Shown here: piece by piece, positions 39,170 through 47,907 of the stretch
How positions within the stretch are numbered: position 1 is the first letter of the stretch
How the letters are laid out: every line of letters begins with the position of its first letter
From: Limnochordales bacterium
Lineage (GTDB): Bacteria > Bacillota > Limnochordia > Limnochordales > DUMU01
Direction of reading: 5' to 3'
Assembly (NCBI GenBank): GCA_014896315.1
Contig: JADBKP010000006.1
Span: forward strand, 1-64,000
Length of the DNA stretch: 64,000 nt
Notes under the pieces: model-generated
Seen by the model: the letters and a program-made list of their open reading frames with translations, nothing else
Databases searched by the model: none
What the model was told of the DNA's origin: nothing
Translations under genes and position numbers: made by a program

Positions 39170-40840
39170 GTGGACAGTACATACGTGTTGGGTATCGACT
39201 TCGGCACAGACTCCGTAAGGGCTGTTGTCGTCGACGCAGCTACGGGCAAGGAGGAGTCAAGCGCCGTCGCCTATTATAGGCGCTGGGCGCAAGGACTGTA
39301 CTGCAATCCGGCCGCCGCACAGTTTCGGCAGCACCCGCTCGACTACGTGGAAGGGCTCGAGGAGTGTGTCAAAGGCGCGCTGGCGAAGCTGCCGCCTGGG
39401 GTGGCGGACCGGATTGAGGGCATCGGCATAGATACAACCGGGTCGACTCCCTGCGCCATTGACGAACGGGGGGTCCCTCTTGCCTTGCACGAGGAGTTTG
39501 CGGATAACCCGAACGCCATGTTCATCCTGTGGAAGGACCACACGGCGGTGAAAGAGGCAGAAGAGATCAACAGAACGGCTCGAACCTGGGGAGGTACGGA
39601 TTACACCAGGTATGTAGGTGGCGTCTACTCGGCCGAATGGTTCTGGGCCAAGATACTGCATGTGTTGCGCACGGACGAGAAGGTAAGGAGAGCTGCCTTC
39701 TCCTGGATTGAACACTGCGATTGGATTCCCGCTCTGCTCACCGGTGTGAGGAGTTCCCGCGCGATCAAGCGCAGCCGTTGCGCGGCCGGCCATAAGGCGA
39801 TGTGGCACGAAGAGTGGGGCGGGCTGCCGAGCGAGGAGTTCCTCACCAGGGTAGATCCCCTGCTTGCCGGTCTGCGGGACCGGCTCTACGTGGAAACCTA
39901 CACCAGCGATCAAAAAGCGGGCGAGTTGACCGAGGAGTGGGCCGAGCGCCTGGGGCTTCGGCCGGGTATTGCCGTTGCCGTGGGTGCTTTTGATGCGCAT
40001 ATGGGAGCTGTAGGCGGGGGGATTTCCGCAGGAACCCTGCTCAAGATAATGGGAACTTCCACCTGCGACGTGATGGTTGCCCCGCGAGAGCTGGTCGGCG
40101 ACCGACCTGTAAGAGGAATCTGCGGACAGGTCGACGGCTCGGTTATCCCGGGAATGATAGGGCTGGAAGCAGGCCAATCAGCTTTCGGCGATGTCTACGC
40201 CTGGTTCAAGGACGTGCTTGCCTGGTCTCTTACGGAGTTTGCCCAGGAGGCGGGTGAGGAGGAGGCTTCGCGGGTTCGCGACTTCATCGACCACCGGCTC
40301 CTGCCGCGCCTTACTGAGGAGGCCGCCCGGCTTTCTATTGAAGAGACCGGGTTGCTCGCGCTGGATTGGCTGAACGGGCGACGTACGCCTTTTGCCGACC
40401 AGACGTTGAAAGGGGCAATCGTAGGCCTGACCCTCGGAACTACCGCCCCCAAGATATTCCGGGCGCTGGTTGAGGCGACTGCGTTTGGCGCGAAAGCGAT
40501 TGTGGACCGGTTCCAGGCCGAAGGCCTCAAGATCAACCAGGTCGTGGCTGAGGGCGGAGTGGCTAAGAAAAACCGTCTGGTCATGCAGATTACGGCAGAC
40601 GTGTTGAATATGCCCGTGAAGGTGGTCCGTTCCGAGCAGGCTTGCGCCCTCGGTGCCGCCATGTTTGCTGCCGTTGCGGCGGGCATTTACGGTTCGGTGC
40701 CGGAAGCCCAGACCCACATGTCCGCCGGCTATAGTGATGTGTATTATCCCAATCCCGAGAATGCTGCCAGGTACCAGAAACTGTATGAACGGTATTTGGC
40801 GGTGGGAAGCGCGCTGGAGGATCACCTGCGCGCTCTCTAG
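39170..40840 (+). CDS. araB: L-ribulokinase; stop codon lies at the IS630 copy 2 boundary
   Basis: VLGIDFGTDSVRAVVVDAATGKEESSAVAYYRRW ... TLLKIMGTSTCDVM ... GIDTTGSTPCAIDERG; TAG stop = target TA + first IS base. Confidence 0.93.
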   Translation: MDSTYVLGIDFGTDSVRAVVVDAATGKEESSAVAYYRRWAQGLYCNPAAAQFRQHPLDYVEGLEECVKGALAKLPPGVADRIEGIGIDTTGSTPCAIDERGVPLALHEEFADNPNAMFILWKDHTAVKEAEEINRTARTWGGTDYTRYVGGVYSAEWFWAKILHVLRTDEKVRRAAFSWIEHCDWIPALLTGVRSSRAIKRSRCAAGHKAMWHEEWGGLPSEEFLTRVDPLLAGLRDRLYVETYTSDQKAGELTEEWAERLGLRPGIAVAVGAFDAHMGAVGGGISAGTLLKIMGTSTCDVMVAPRELVGDRPVRGICGQVDGSVIPGMIGLEAGQSAFGDVYAWFKDVLAWSLTEFAQEAGEEEASRVRDFIDHRLLPRLTEEAARLSIEETGLLALDWLNGRRTPFADQTLKGAIVGLTLGTTAPKIFRALVEATAFGAKAIVDRFQAEGLKINQVVAEGGVAKKNRLVMQITADVLNMPVKVVRSEQACALGAAMFAAVAAGIYGSVPEAQTHMSAGYSDVYYPNPENAARYQKLYERYLAVGSALEDHLRAL

Positions 40841-40925
40841 TGCCGCCCCCGAATTGCAAGGTTCGTTGTAGGAGGAAGGAGGAATTCTGAACTACCGCGC
40901 GAATTGTCACAGCAATACCCAACGG

Positions 40926-42005
40926 TTGCTGACAAGGGTGAGCGCGGTGCTTTGGTTGGAAGAGGTGCCTCGACAGACCAGAAAGACGTTGGAGAAGGTG
41001 GCTCGTCACGCTCGGGACGGGGTCGCGCGGACCAGGGCTCGTCTGATCGTCTCCATGCTTCGATTTCAGAACATACCACGGGCGGCACGCGAAGCTGGGG
41101 TTAGTGAAAGCTATGCTCGTAGAGTGATACGAGACTTCCGGGAGCGGAAGTTGGAGGCCCTTCCTCCTAAGCACGGCGGGGGTAGACCTCGTGCGGTCTC
41201 CGAAGATCAGGCAAAGGCCCTGGCCGACCTGGTACGTACACCTCCCACGGTACTGAACCTGCCCTGGAGTCAATGGTCGCTGAGCAAGATTCACCTCTAT
41301 GCAACGAAAGCGGGAATCATCCCGAAGATCTCGCTTGAAACCCTCCGGACCACTCTGATCCGGAACGAGATCACCTATCAGCGAACCAAGACCTGGAAGA
41401 TGTCGAATGATCCCCGGTTCCAGGAGAAGTTCGCCCGGGTGCAAGCGCTCTACAAGCAGTGTCCCGAGGACGGGGTGGTGGTTTGCGTGGACGAATTGGG
41501 TCCGTTGGAGCTGCGCCCCTATGCGGGCCGGAGTTGGGCACCCCAGAAACAGCCTCACCGATTGCCGGCCACCTTCCATCGACCCTACGGGACACGGCAT
41601 TTCTTGGCGTGGTATGACGTGCATTCTGACTATCTGGGAGGCTGGTTCTATCGCCGTAAGCGAGGAGAAGAATTCCTGGACTTCCTGCAACGTCTACGTC
41701 TTTGTTACCCAAGCCGGCAGCGGATCTATGCGGTCCTGGATAACTTCTCGCCCCATCTGCGTCAGGACGTCCAGGAGTGGGCTGCTGCCAATCACGTGGA
41801 ACGGGTCTTCATTGCCACCAACGCTTCCTGGATGAATCGGATCGAATGCCACTTTGCACCCTTGCGAAAGTTCGCTCTGGAAGGCTCGTTCCCGAGAACG
41901 CATCGTGACCTGCAACGAGCCATCCGTAGGTACTTGCACTGGCGTAATGCCGATCCTAAGGATCCCAGGATCCTCAAGATCCAGAAAAGGGTCAAGGTAG
42001 CGTAG
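40926..42005 (+). CDS. IS630-family DDE transposase
   Basis: N-terminal HTH (IPRAAREAGVSESYARRVIRDF), VVCVDELGPLELRPYAGRSWAP, YAVLDNFSPHLRQDV, NASWMNRIECHFAPLRK, 359 aa. Confidence 0.95.
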   Translation: MLTRVSAVLWLEEVPRQTRKTLEKVARHARDGVARTRARLIVSMLRFQNIPRAAREAGVSESYARRVIRDFRERKLEALPPKHGGGRPRAVSEDQAKALADLVRTPPTVLNLPWSQWSLSKIHLYATKAGIIPKISLETLRTTLIRNEITYQRTKTWKMSNDPRFQEKFARVQALYKQCPEDGVVVCVDELGPLELRPYAGRSWAPQKQPHRLPATFHRPYGTRHFLAWYDVHSDYLGGWFYRRKRGEEFLDFLQRLRLCYPSRQRIYAVLDNFSPHLRQDVQEWAAANHVERVFIATNASWMNRIECHFAPLRKFALEGSFPRTHRDLQRAIRRYLHWRNADPKDPRILKIQKRVKVA

Positions 42006-42012
42006 ACCTCGG

Positions 42013-42030
42013 CGGCGAATTATATCGCCG
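42013..42030. repeat. Hairpin/inverted repeat between IS630 ORF1 and ORF2
   Basis: CGGCGA-attata-TCGCCG; same in copy 1. Confidence 0.6.
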
Positions 42031-42032
42031 GG

Positions 42033-42461
42033 GTGAGGTGGATGCACGCCAAGATTGGTCCTTACGAAGGCGAGCGCTTGCAAAGGCTGCTGCGCCAGGG
42101 GAGCAACCCGGTGACCGTTCGTCGTGCCGAAATCCTCCTTGAGTCCGGACTGGGAGCCAGGGTGGAGGATTTGGCCAAGCGGTACCACATCCCCGAATCG
42201 TACCTCAAGGATCTGATCAGTGAATTCAACATGCGCGGCATGGCAGCAGTAACCGCAGGGGTACGGAAGAAGCGGACGGCAATGGTTCCGGAGGAGATCT
42301 CGATCCTCATTGAACTCATCGAGATGCCTCCGGAGGCTGTTGGGCTGCGGGAGAAACGATGGACAGCCTCCCTGCTTCGAGAGACGGCGCTGGCGCGGCG
42401 TTGGGTGGACGTCGCCGACCCTGAAGTCATCGAAAAGCTTCTGGCCCAGCATTCGCATTGA
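42033..42461 (+). CDS. IS630-associated standalone paired-HTH protein, ORF2, copy 2
   Basis: 142 aa, identical to 5151-5579. Confidence 0.75.
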   Translation: MRWMHAKIGPYEGERLQRLLRQGSNPVTVRRAEILLESGLGARVEDLAKRYHIPESYLKDLISEFNMRGMAAVTAGVRKKRTAMVPEEISILIELIEMPPEAVGLREKRWTASLLRETALARRWVDVADPEVIEKLLAQHSH

Positions 42462-42532
42462 GCATCCACCCTCACGTCCCGCGGCTTCCAGAATTGTCTG
42501 ACATCGCGCGTGTCAATCCGGGAACGGCACTA

Positions 42533-43633
42533 GATATACCGGAAAGTGGCAACGGCATCCCCGATTTGCTGGACGAGGCCCGGGTGGGTTTGGAGTGGCT
42601 GCTGAAGATGCAGCGAACTGACGGCGCCGTCTACCACAAAGTGGGACCGGACCGTTGGCCGGGGATGATTCTGCCCGAACAGGACCGGGCCCGCCGTTAC
42701 GTATACGGGGCAACAAGCCAGGACACAGCCAAAGCGGCAGCAGTCTGGGCGATGGGGGCACGCATTTTCCGGCCCTTCGACGAGGGTTTTGCCGACCGGT
42801 TGCTCAAGGCGGCCACCCGTGCCTGGCAGTTCTTGCGGGAGCATCCCGAAACCGTGGATGAGGCGCGCCCGGGTGACGACACCGGTTCGGGGGGCTACGG
42901 AGATTCTGCTGATGCGGACGACCGTTTCTGGGCGGCCGCCGAGCTTTACGTGACCACCGGTGATCCGGACCTGCGGCGGTTTGTTACCATCCTATCCCGA
43001 ACCAGCGCTGCGAGCGTAAGAGAGATAGGCTGGACTAATGCCTCTACCATAGGCATCATCGACCTTATCATCTCTCGGGGTGCGGGCGTTCTTGCCGAAA
43101 CGGGCACCGGCTACGATGCAGATGCCGAAGTTAGGGAGGAGCTACGCCGGCGTCTTCTGGAGAAAGCTGATGAACTAGTCCGCAAGGCGGATGCTAACCC
43201 GTACGGACTGCTTCTGGGCACGGCCGACTTTGCCTGGGGGTCGAACCGAGCTGCCCTCGCCCGGGCCATGTTGCTTCTCGTGGCCGACTACCTCGACCCG
43301 GCTCCCCTCCCTTCTCCTCGTCTGGAGATAGCTCTTCGCCAGCTGGACTGGGTTCTCGGTGCCAACCCACTCGGGAAGTCTTTTGTCACTGGTGTTGGTG
43401 CCAACCCGGTTCTCCACCCGCACCACCGGCTCTCGGAGGCACTGAAGAGGGGGGTGCCCGGGTTGCTTGTAGGCGGCCCGAACAGCAGTGCCGAAGATAA
43501 GGTAGCCCCGGCGGGACTGGGGCCGAAGAGCTATGTGGACGTGGCGTCGGCCTATTCCGTCAATGAACCGGCAATTGACTATAATGCGCCGTTGGTCTTC
43601 GTGGTGGGGTACCTGCTGGCCGCCGCGAGATAA
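42533..43633 (+). pseudogene. C-terminal part of a GH9 glycosidase, truncated exactly at the IS630 right end
   Basis: DIPESGNGIPDLLDEARVGLEWLLKMQRTDGAVYHKV ... VLGANPLGKSFVTGVG ... YSVNEPAIDYNAPLVF; expected upstream DAGD-containing half absent. Confidence 0.85.
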
Positions 43634-43733
43634 ATACATGCATCCCGGAGCGGGGGGATGAGCCTATCACCACGCCGATGAAACAGCTCCCGGCTACGAG
43701 AGGGGATCGGGGGCGTGGAGTCCCGTTGGCCGA

Positions 43734-43844
43734 TCATATGCTGCCAGCTGCGGCCAGGAAGGCCAGCAGGGCTGTGGTCAATCCAACAATGGTCATCACT
43801 ACCCAGTAACGACTGCGTCCTTTCGGTCTGGTCACCCAAGGCAT
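43734..43844 (-). CDS. 36-aa single-TM microprotein
   Basis: MPWVTRPKGRSRYWVVMTIVGLTTALLAFLAAAGSI*; AGGAGG upstream (spacing about 11). Confidence 0.35.
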   Translation of the reverse strand: MPWVTRPKGRSRYWVVMTIVGLTTALLAFLAAAGSI

Positions 43845-44099
43845 AAGCAGGCCCGCCTCCTGTCCCGATGGGGAATACGGTTGCCAGGTATGCGGCGCAG
43901 AAGAATTCAATAACCAATAACTCCCTTCCTGCAACAAAAATGGTAGCGATTACTTGGCGTGTCTAAAGCGACGGAATTGACTGGCAGAAGCGTCGGACGG
44001 GCTATGATCTTCTTCCAGCTGATCACCTGAATGCTTTCCGTGCTGCGGCGGGTGCGGGCCAGGCAGCGGCAGCGCCCTTGACATGTGGTCGGCTCGCGG

Positions 44100-44420
44100 A
44101 TATAATCGCGGCCAAGTCACTGATTATCACGCTTTATCATTCTCCGGTGATGAACGGGGCGAGTAGGCCTGTGAGCGCCGGTCAAGAGAGCCGGGGCTGG
44201 TGGAAACCGGTGCGGCACGCAGGTCGAATGGGCCCGGGAGCTGACTGCCGAAACAGCTTCTGCGCCAGAAAAGCTGAAGTAGGCAGACCGGTTGACCACC
44301 GTTAGAGGTCACAGAGGGGGTCGGTGGAGTCTAGGTCGGTGTGACGATCGCATGGGCTCCCCGGCCAAGACGGGTGGTACCGCGAGTTAACCTCGTCCCG
44401 ATCGGGACGAGGTTTTTTTC
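44100..44420 (+). promoter_or_regulatory. T-box leader with UGG (Trp) specifier upstream of trpS
   Basis: CGAATGGGCCCGGGAGCTGACTGCCGAA (specifier TGG 44229-44231); T-box GGGTGGTACCGCGAG; terminator CCTCGTCCCGATCGGGACGAGG-TTTTTTT. Confidence 0.93.
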
Positions 44421-44440
44421 ATTGCGTAGGAGGAATGTGT

Positions 44441-45454
44441 GTGAAAAGGGTTTTTTCAGGCGTGCAGCCAAGTGGCGTACTTACAATAGGGAACTACCTC
44501 GGGGCTATTCGCAACTTTACCAAACTCCAGCACGAGGCTGATTGCTTCTTTTGCGTCGTCGATCTGCATGCTCTCACGGTGCCGCAGGACCCGGCCAAGC
44601 TCCGGGAGAATACCCTGAATACGGCGCGGCTTTTTATCGCGAGCGGGGTCGACCCGTCAGTGGCGACGATATTCGTTCAGTCGCACGTACCGGAGCATGC
44701 CTACCTGAGCTGGCTGATCGAGTGTAACACCTATTTTGGGGAGCTGCGCCGGATGACCCAGTTTAAGGATAAGTCAGCCAGGCACGAGGTGGTGACCACC
44801 GGACTCTTCACCTATCCGGCCCTCATGGCGGCCGATATTCTTCTCTACCAGACCGATGAGGTGCCAGTGGGCGAGGACCAGCGCCAGCATCTCGAACTGA
44901 CCCGGGATGTCGCCATCCGTATGAATAACCGCTTTGGCCAACTCTTTAAAGTTCCCGAGGCATATATCCCGCCCAAGCAGGCCGGTGGCAGGATCATGAG
45001 CTTGCAGAATCCTCTGGAAAAGATGTCCAAATCGTCGGCGGATCCGCGCAGCTTTATCGCCTTACTAGACCCACCCGACGTGATCCGCAAGAAGATCCGG
45101 AGTGCGGTCACGGACTCGGGCCGGGAGATCCGATACGATCCCGAGGAAAAGCCGGCCATCTCCAACCTGTTGGTTATCTACTCGCTGGCGACCGGTGAGA
45201 GTATTGAAAGCCTGGAAGAGCGTTACGCGGGAGCGGGCTACGGTAAGTTCAAGGCTGATTTAGCAGAAGCGGTGGTGGCTATGCTTGAGCCTATCCAGCG
45301 CCGGTTTGCGGAGTTATCAGAGCCGGGTGTGATTGAAGAGATCCTCGCCAGCGGCGCCGAACGGGCGGAAAAGATAGCCCGGGAAACAGTAGCGCGGGTG
45401 CAGGCGGCGATGGGGCTGGCCCCGCGCCCGCAGCGGGTAAAGGCACAGAGCTAG
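44441..45454 (+). CDS. trpS: Tryptophanyl-tRNA synthetase
   Basis: VFSGVQPSGVLTIGNYLGAIRNF; KMSKS motif (EKMSKSSADP). Confidence 0.97.
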   Translation: MKRVFSGVQPSGVLTIGNYLGAIRNFTKLQHEADCFFCVVDLHALTVPQDPAKLRENTLNTARLFIASGVDPSVATIFVQSHVPEHAYLSWLIECNTYFGELRRMTQFKDKSARHEVVTTGLFTYPALMAADILLYQTDEVPVGEDQRQHLELTRDVAIRMNNRFGQLFKVPEAYIPPKQAGGRIMSLQNPLEKMSKSSADPRSFIALLDPPDVIRKKIRSAVTDSGREIRYDPEEKPAISNLLVIYSLATGESIESLEERYAGAGYGKFKADLAEAVVAMLEPIQRRFAELSEPGVIEEILASGAERAEKIARETVARVQAAMGLAPRPQRVKAQS

Positions 45455-45503
45455 AAGGTGAAATACTGCGAGTGTGGAATTGTAGCTTCCGGGAGGGGTA
45501 TGC

Positions 45504-46061
45504 GTGGAGATAGGAGTGAAAACGCGGATTGGTAAGATCAGACGAATGGCGATTGCTGGGCTTGCGGCTAGTCTTGCCCTGCTGGCAGCGGCCTGCGGAG
45601 GTGAGGAGCAGCAAGTCAGCGCCGATCTGGCCCTGGGGGCAGGTCAGAGTCAGCAGCAGACGGTCGAGGGCTCTCTTGAGCGTTTGAATGGGGAGAAGAC
45701 CGAGGTAATACTCGTGGGGCCTTCTGAGGAGGAACGCCAGCAGGCCGAGCAGACCAAGCGTAAGGTGGCCCCGGTGATATTGGAGAAAGTTGTGGTCACT
45801 GTTTCCCTGCAGGCTGAGCGGGTTGAGAAGTTGCGGGAAGATGGTTCGGCTGTGGCTGTTACCCTGCAGAACCCGCAACTCAACGAACTGCAGGAAGTCT
45901 TCGACGCTTCACCGGGTGGCCAACTTCAGGTTGAGAAGACGTGGGAGTTCGGACCTGATAGCATGCTGCGCAGCCTGACCGGTGATTGGAAGATAAGTTT
46001 TGACGCCACGGACTTGCGGAACGTAAAGTATACCATTACGGTAAGTGCGGTCCGCAGCTGA
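45504..46061 (+). CDS. Putative lipoprotein
   Basis: Lipobox-like LALLAAAC; no recognised domain. Confidence 0.6.
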   Translation: MEIGVKTRIGKIRRMAIAGLAASLALLAAACGGEEQQVSADLALGAGQSQQQTVEGSLERLNGEKTEVILVGPSEEERQQAEQTKRKVAPVILEKVVVTVSLQAERVEKLREDGSAVAVTLQNPQLNELQEVFDASPGGQLQVEKTWEFGPDSMLRSLTGDWKISFDATDLRNVKYTITVSAVRS

Positions 46062-46102
46062 GAGCTGAGATAGGCAATCAGGCATGAAGACGGCTCATTG
46101 AG

Positions 46103-46139
46103 TGGACGGTGGCGCTTCTGAGTGCCACCGCCTTTTTTA
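46103..46139 (+). terminator. Rho-independent terminator
   Basis: GGTGGCGCTTCTGAGTGCCACC + CGCCTTTTTT. Confidence 0.75.
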
Positions 46140-46191
46140 ACACGCTCGGCGTGGCGGAAGCACACGCTCTGGTTTTGGCTGCAGGAGGTAC

Positions 46192-47370
46192 ATGAAGTTG
46201 TTCAACATCATCATTGCTGGGCTTACCAGCCTGCTGACTGATATATCCACAGAAATGATCTATCCACTTTTGCCCCTCTTTCTGACCACCACCTTAGGAG
46301 CAACTCCGGATATAGTAGGAATCATTGAGGGGCTGGCGGAAAGCATGGCCAGCCTGCTCAAAGTCTTCTCAGGGACGATTTCGGACCGTCTGGGACGGCG
46401 TAAGCCCTTGGCTGTGGCCGGTTACGGAATGGCGGCGGTTGGCAAAGTTCTCCTCGCCCTGGCCGGGAGTTGGGGCATGGTACTCGCCGGCCGGCTAGTG
46501 GATCGGTTCGGCAAAGGGATACGTACCGCGCCCCGAGATGCAATAATCGCCGAGTCAGCCAGCGATAGCGGTCGGGGGAGAGCTTTTGGCCTGCACAGAC
46601 TCTTCGACACTGTGGGGGCAGCGATCGGAGTTGCGCTGGCTTACTTCTTTCTTACAAACTACGAGGGCGATTATCGCCCCGTCTTCATCGCCTCGATTGT
46701 CCCGGCGGTTCTCGGCGTAGCGATCCTGTTTCTTCTGCGGGAAAAGGGGGAAGGGCAAGGGAGCGACCGTCGCCAGCTATCTTTCGATTGGCGCTGCCTC
46801 GATCCCCGCTTGCGGGCCTTCCTTATGGTTACTTTCCTTTTCACCCTTGGAAACTCGTCGAACCAATTCCTCTTGCTCCGGGCCCAGAACCTGGGTTTTG
46901 ACTCAGCAACGGTCGTCCTGCTCTACCTGGTCTACAATCTGACATACGCGCTCATCTCCTACCCAGCCGGTCGGTTGTCTGATCGAATCGGGCGCCGGCC
47001 GCTTTTGGTGTTGGGATATGCTGCGTATGGCATTGTCTACCTGGGATTTGCCCTGGCTAGCCAGCAGTCGACCCTCTGGTGGCTCTTTGCTGCTTACGGG
47101 CTTTACATCGGAGTAACCGAGGGGGTCGAAAAAGCTCTGGTTGCCGACATTGCTCCGGCAGGCCAGAAGGCTACTCTTATCGGTCTCCATGCCACCCTCG
47201 TTGGTATTGGCCTGTTGCCCGCCTCGGCCTTTGCCGGCCTGCTGTGGGATCTGTTTGGACCGGCTGCTCCGTTCTACTTCGGTGCTGCTACGGGGCTTGG
47301 AGCCTCGTTTGGCCTGTGGTGGATCTTGCGTGTTCAGCCCGCCTCGCAAACAAAAGAGTCGGGCACGTAA
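46192..47370 (+). CDS. MFS transporter
   Basis: 12-TM-like; GTISDRLGRRKPLAVAGYGMAAVGKVLLALA, RLVDRFGKGIRTAPRDAIIAES. Confidence 0.9.
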   Translation: MKLFNIIIAGLTSLLTDISTEMIYPLLPLFLTTTLGATPDIVGIIEGLAESMASLLKVFSGTISDRLGRRKPLAVAGYGMAAVGKVLLALAGSWGMVLAGRLVDRFGKGIRTAPRDAIIAESASDSGRGRAFGLHRLFDTVGAAIGVALAYFFLTNYEGDYRPVFIASIVPAVLGVAILFLLREKGEGQGSDRRQLSFDWRCLDPRLRAFLMVTFLFTLGNSSNQFLLLRAQNLGFDSATVVLLYLVYNLTYALISYPAGRLSDRIGRRPLLVLGYAAYGIVYLGFALASQQSTLWWLFAAYGLYIGVTEGVEKALVADIAPAGQKATLIGLHATLVGIGLLPASAFAGLLWDLFGPAAPFYFGAATGLGASFGLWWILRVQPASQTKESGT

Positions 47371-47402
47371 CAGTCTACCTTGCACCACCATAGATTGCTT
47401 TT

Positions 47403-47846
47403 TACCTGGCTGTGATCTTGCGACCACAGCCAGGCAGGTCACAACCTATGATGATGGGTCGTTCGACTGCACAGGATACCTGTACAGCTTCCTGCAACCT
47501 CCCGGCTGCAGGAAACCGTTAACTGGTCGCCAGAAGGCGACAGTCTGCGGCACCCTGTGCAATCTTTGCTCGACCCTGCACGGTAGGTTGGGGCGTCGCG
47601 GCAATCAAAGATGGTTCGACTGCCGCGAAGCCTTTCCCCACCGTGCAGGATCTGCCCTCCGACCGCCGACAAGCCAGGTTAGCCTGCCGGCGATCTTTGG
47701 CCGACTCCTGCCGATCCCCTATGGGAACCGGCAAGAGTCTGGGCTCGACCGTTACGTACCCGACACCTACATGATGCCGCGAACCAATCCCTTTCATACG
47801 CGGGGCAAGGAGATCTCTTCTGCCGGCGCGCAAGCGCACACGGCAG
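47403..47846. other. Hairpin-dense intergenic region with recurring ATC(TTTG)..TCGAC loop motif; candidate structured RNA or operator array
   Basis: At least seven hairpins (47405-47434, 47472-47484, TTCCTGCA/TGCAGGAA, GTCGCC-agaa-GGCGAC, 47596-47628, 47703-47739, 47820-47846) and no convincing CDS. Confidence 0.5.
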
Positions 47847-47907
47847 GAGTGCCAGGTAGGATGAGGAATATAGAGTCGAGTGTGCTGGCGAGGGATGGAG
47901 TGGTTGC

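Larger units (their letters stand above)
40838..42532 (+). mobile_element. IS630-family element, copy 2 (1695 bp including both TA dinucleotides), apparently full length
   Basis: TA flanks; TIRs TAGTGCCGCCCCCGAATTG / TAGTGCCGTTCCCGGATTG (right end reverse-complemented). Confidence 0.94.

Noticed and set aside
47598-47628. tRNA-like T-loop (GGTTCGACTGCC) at 47.6 kb
   Set aside because: No acceptor, D-arm or anticodon arm can be assembled around it; treated as part of the hairpin array.
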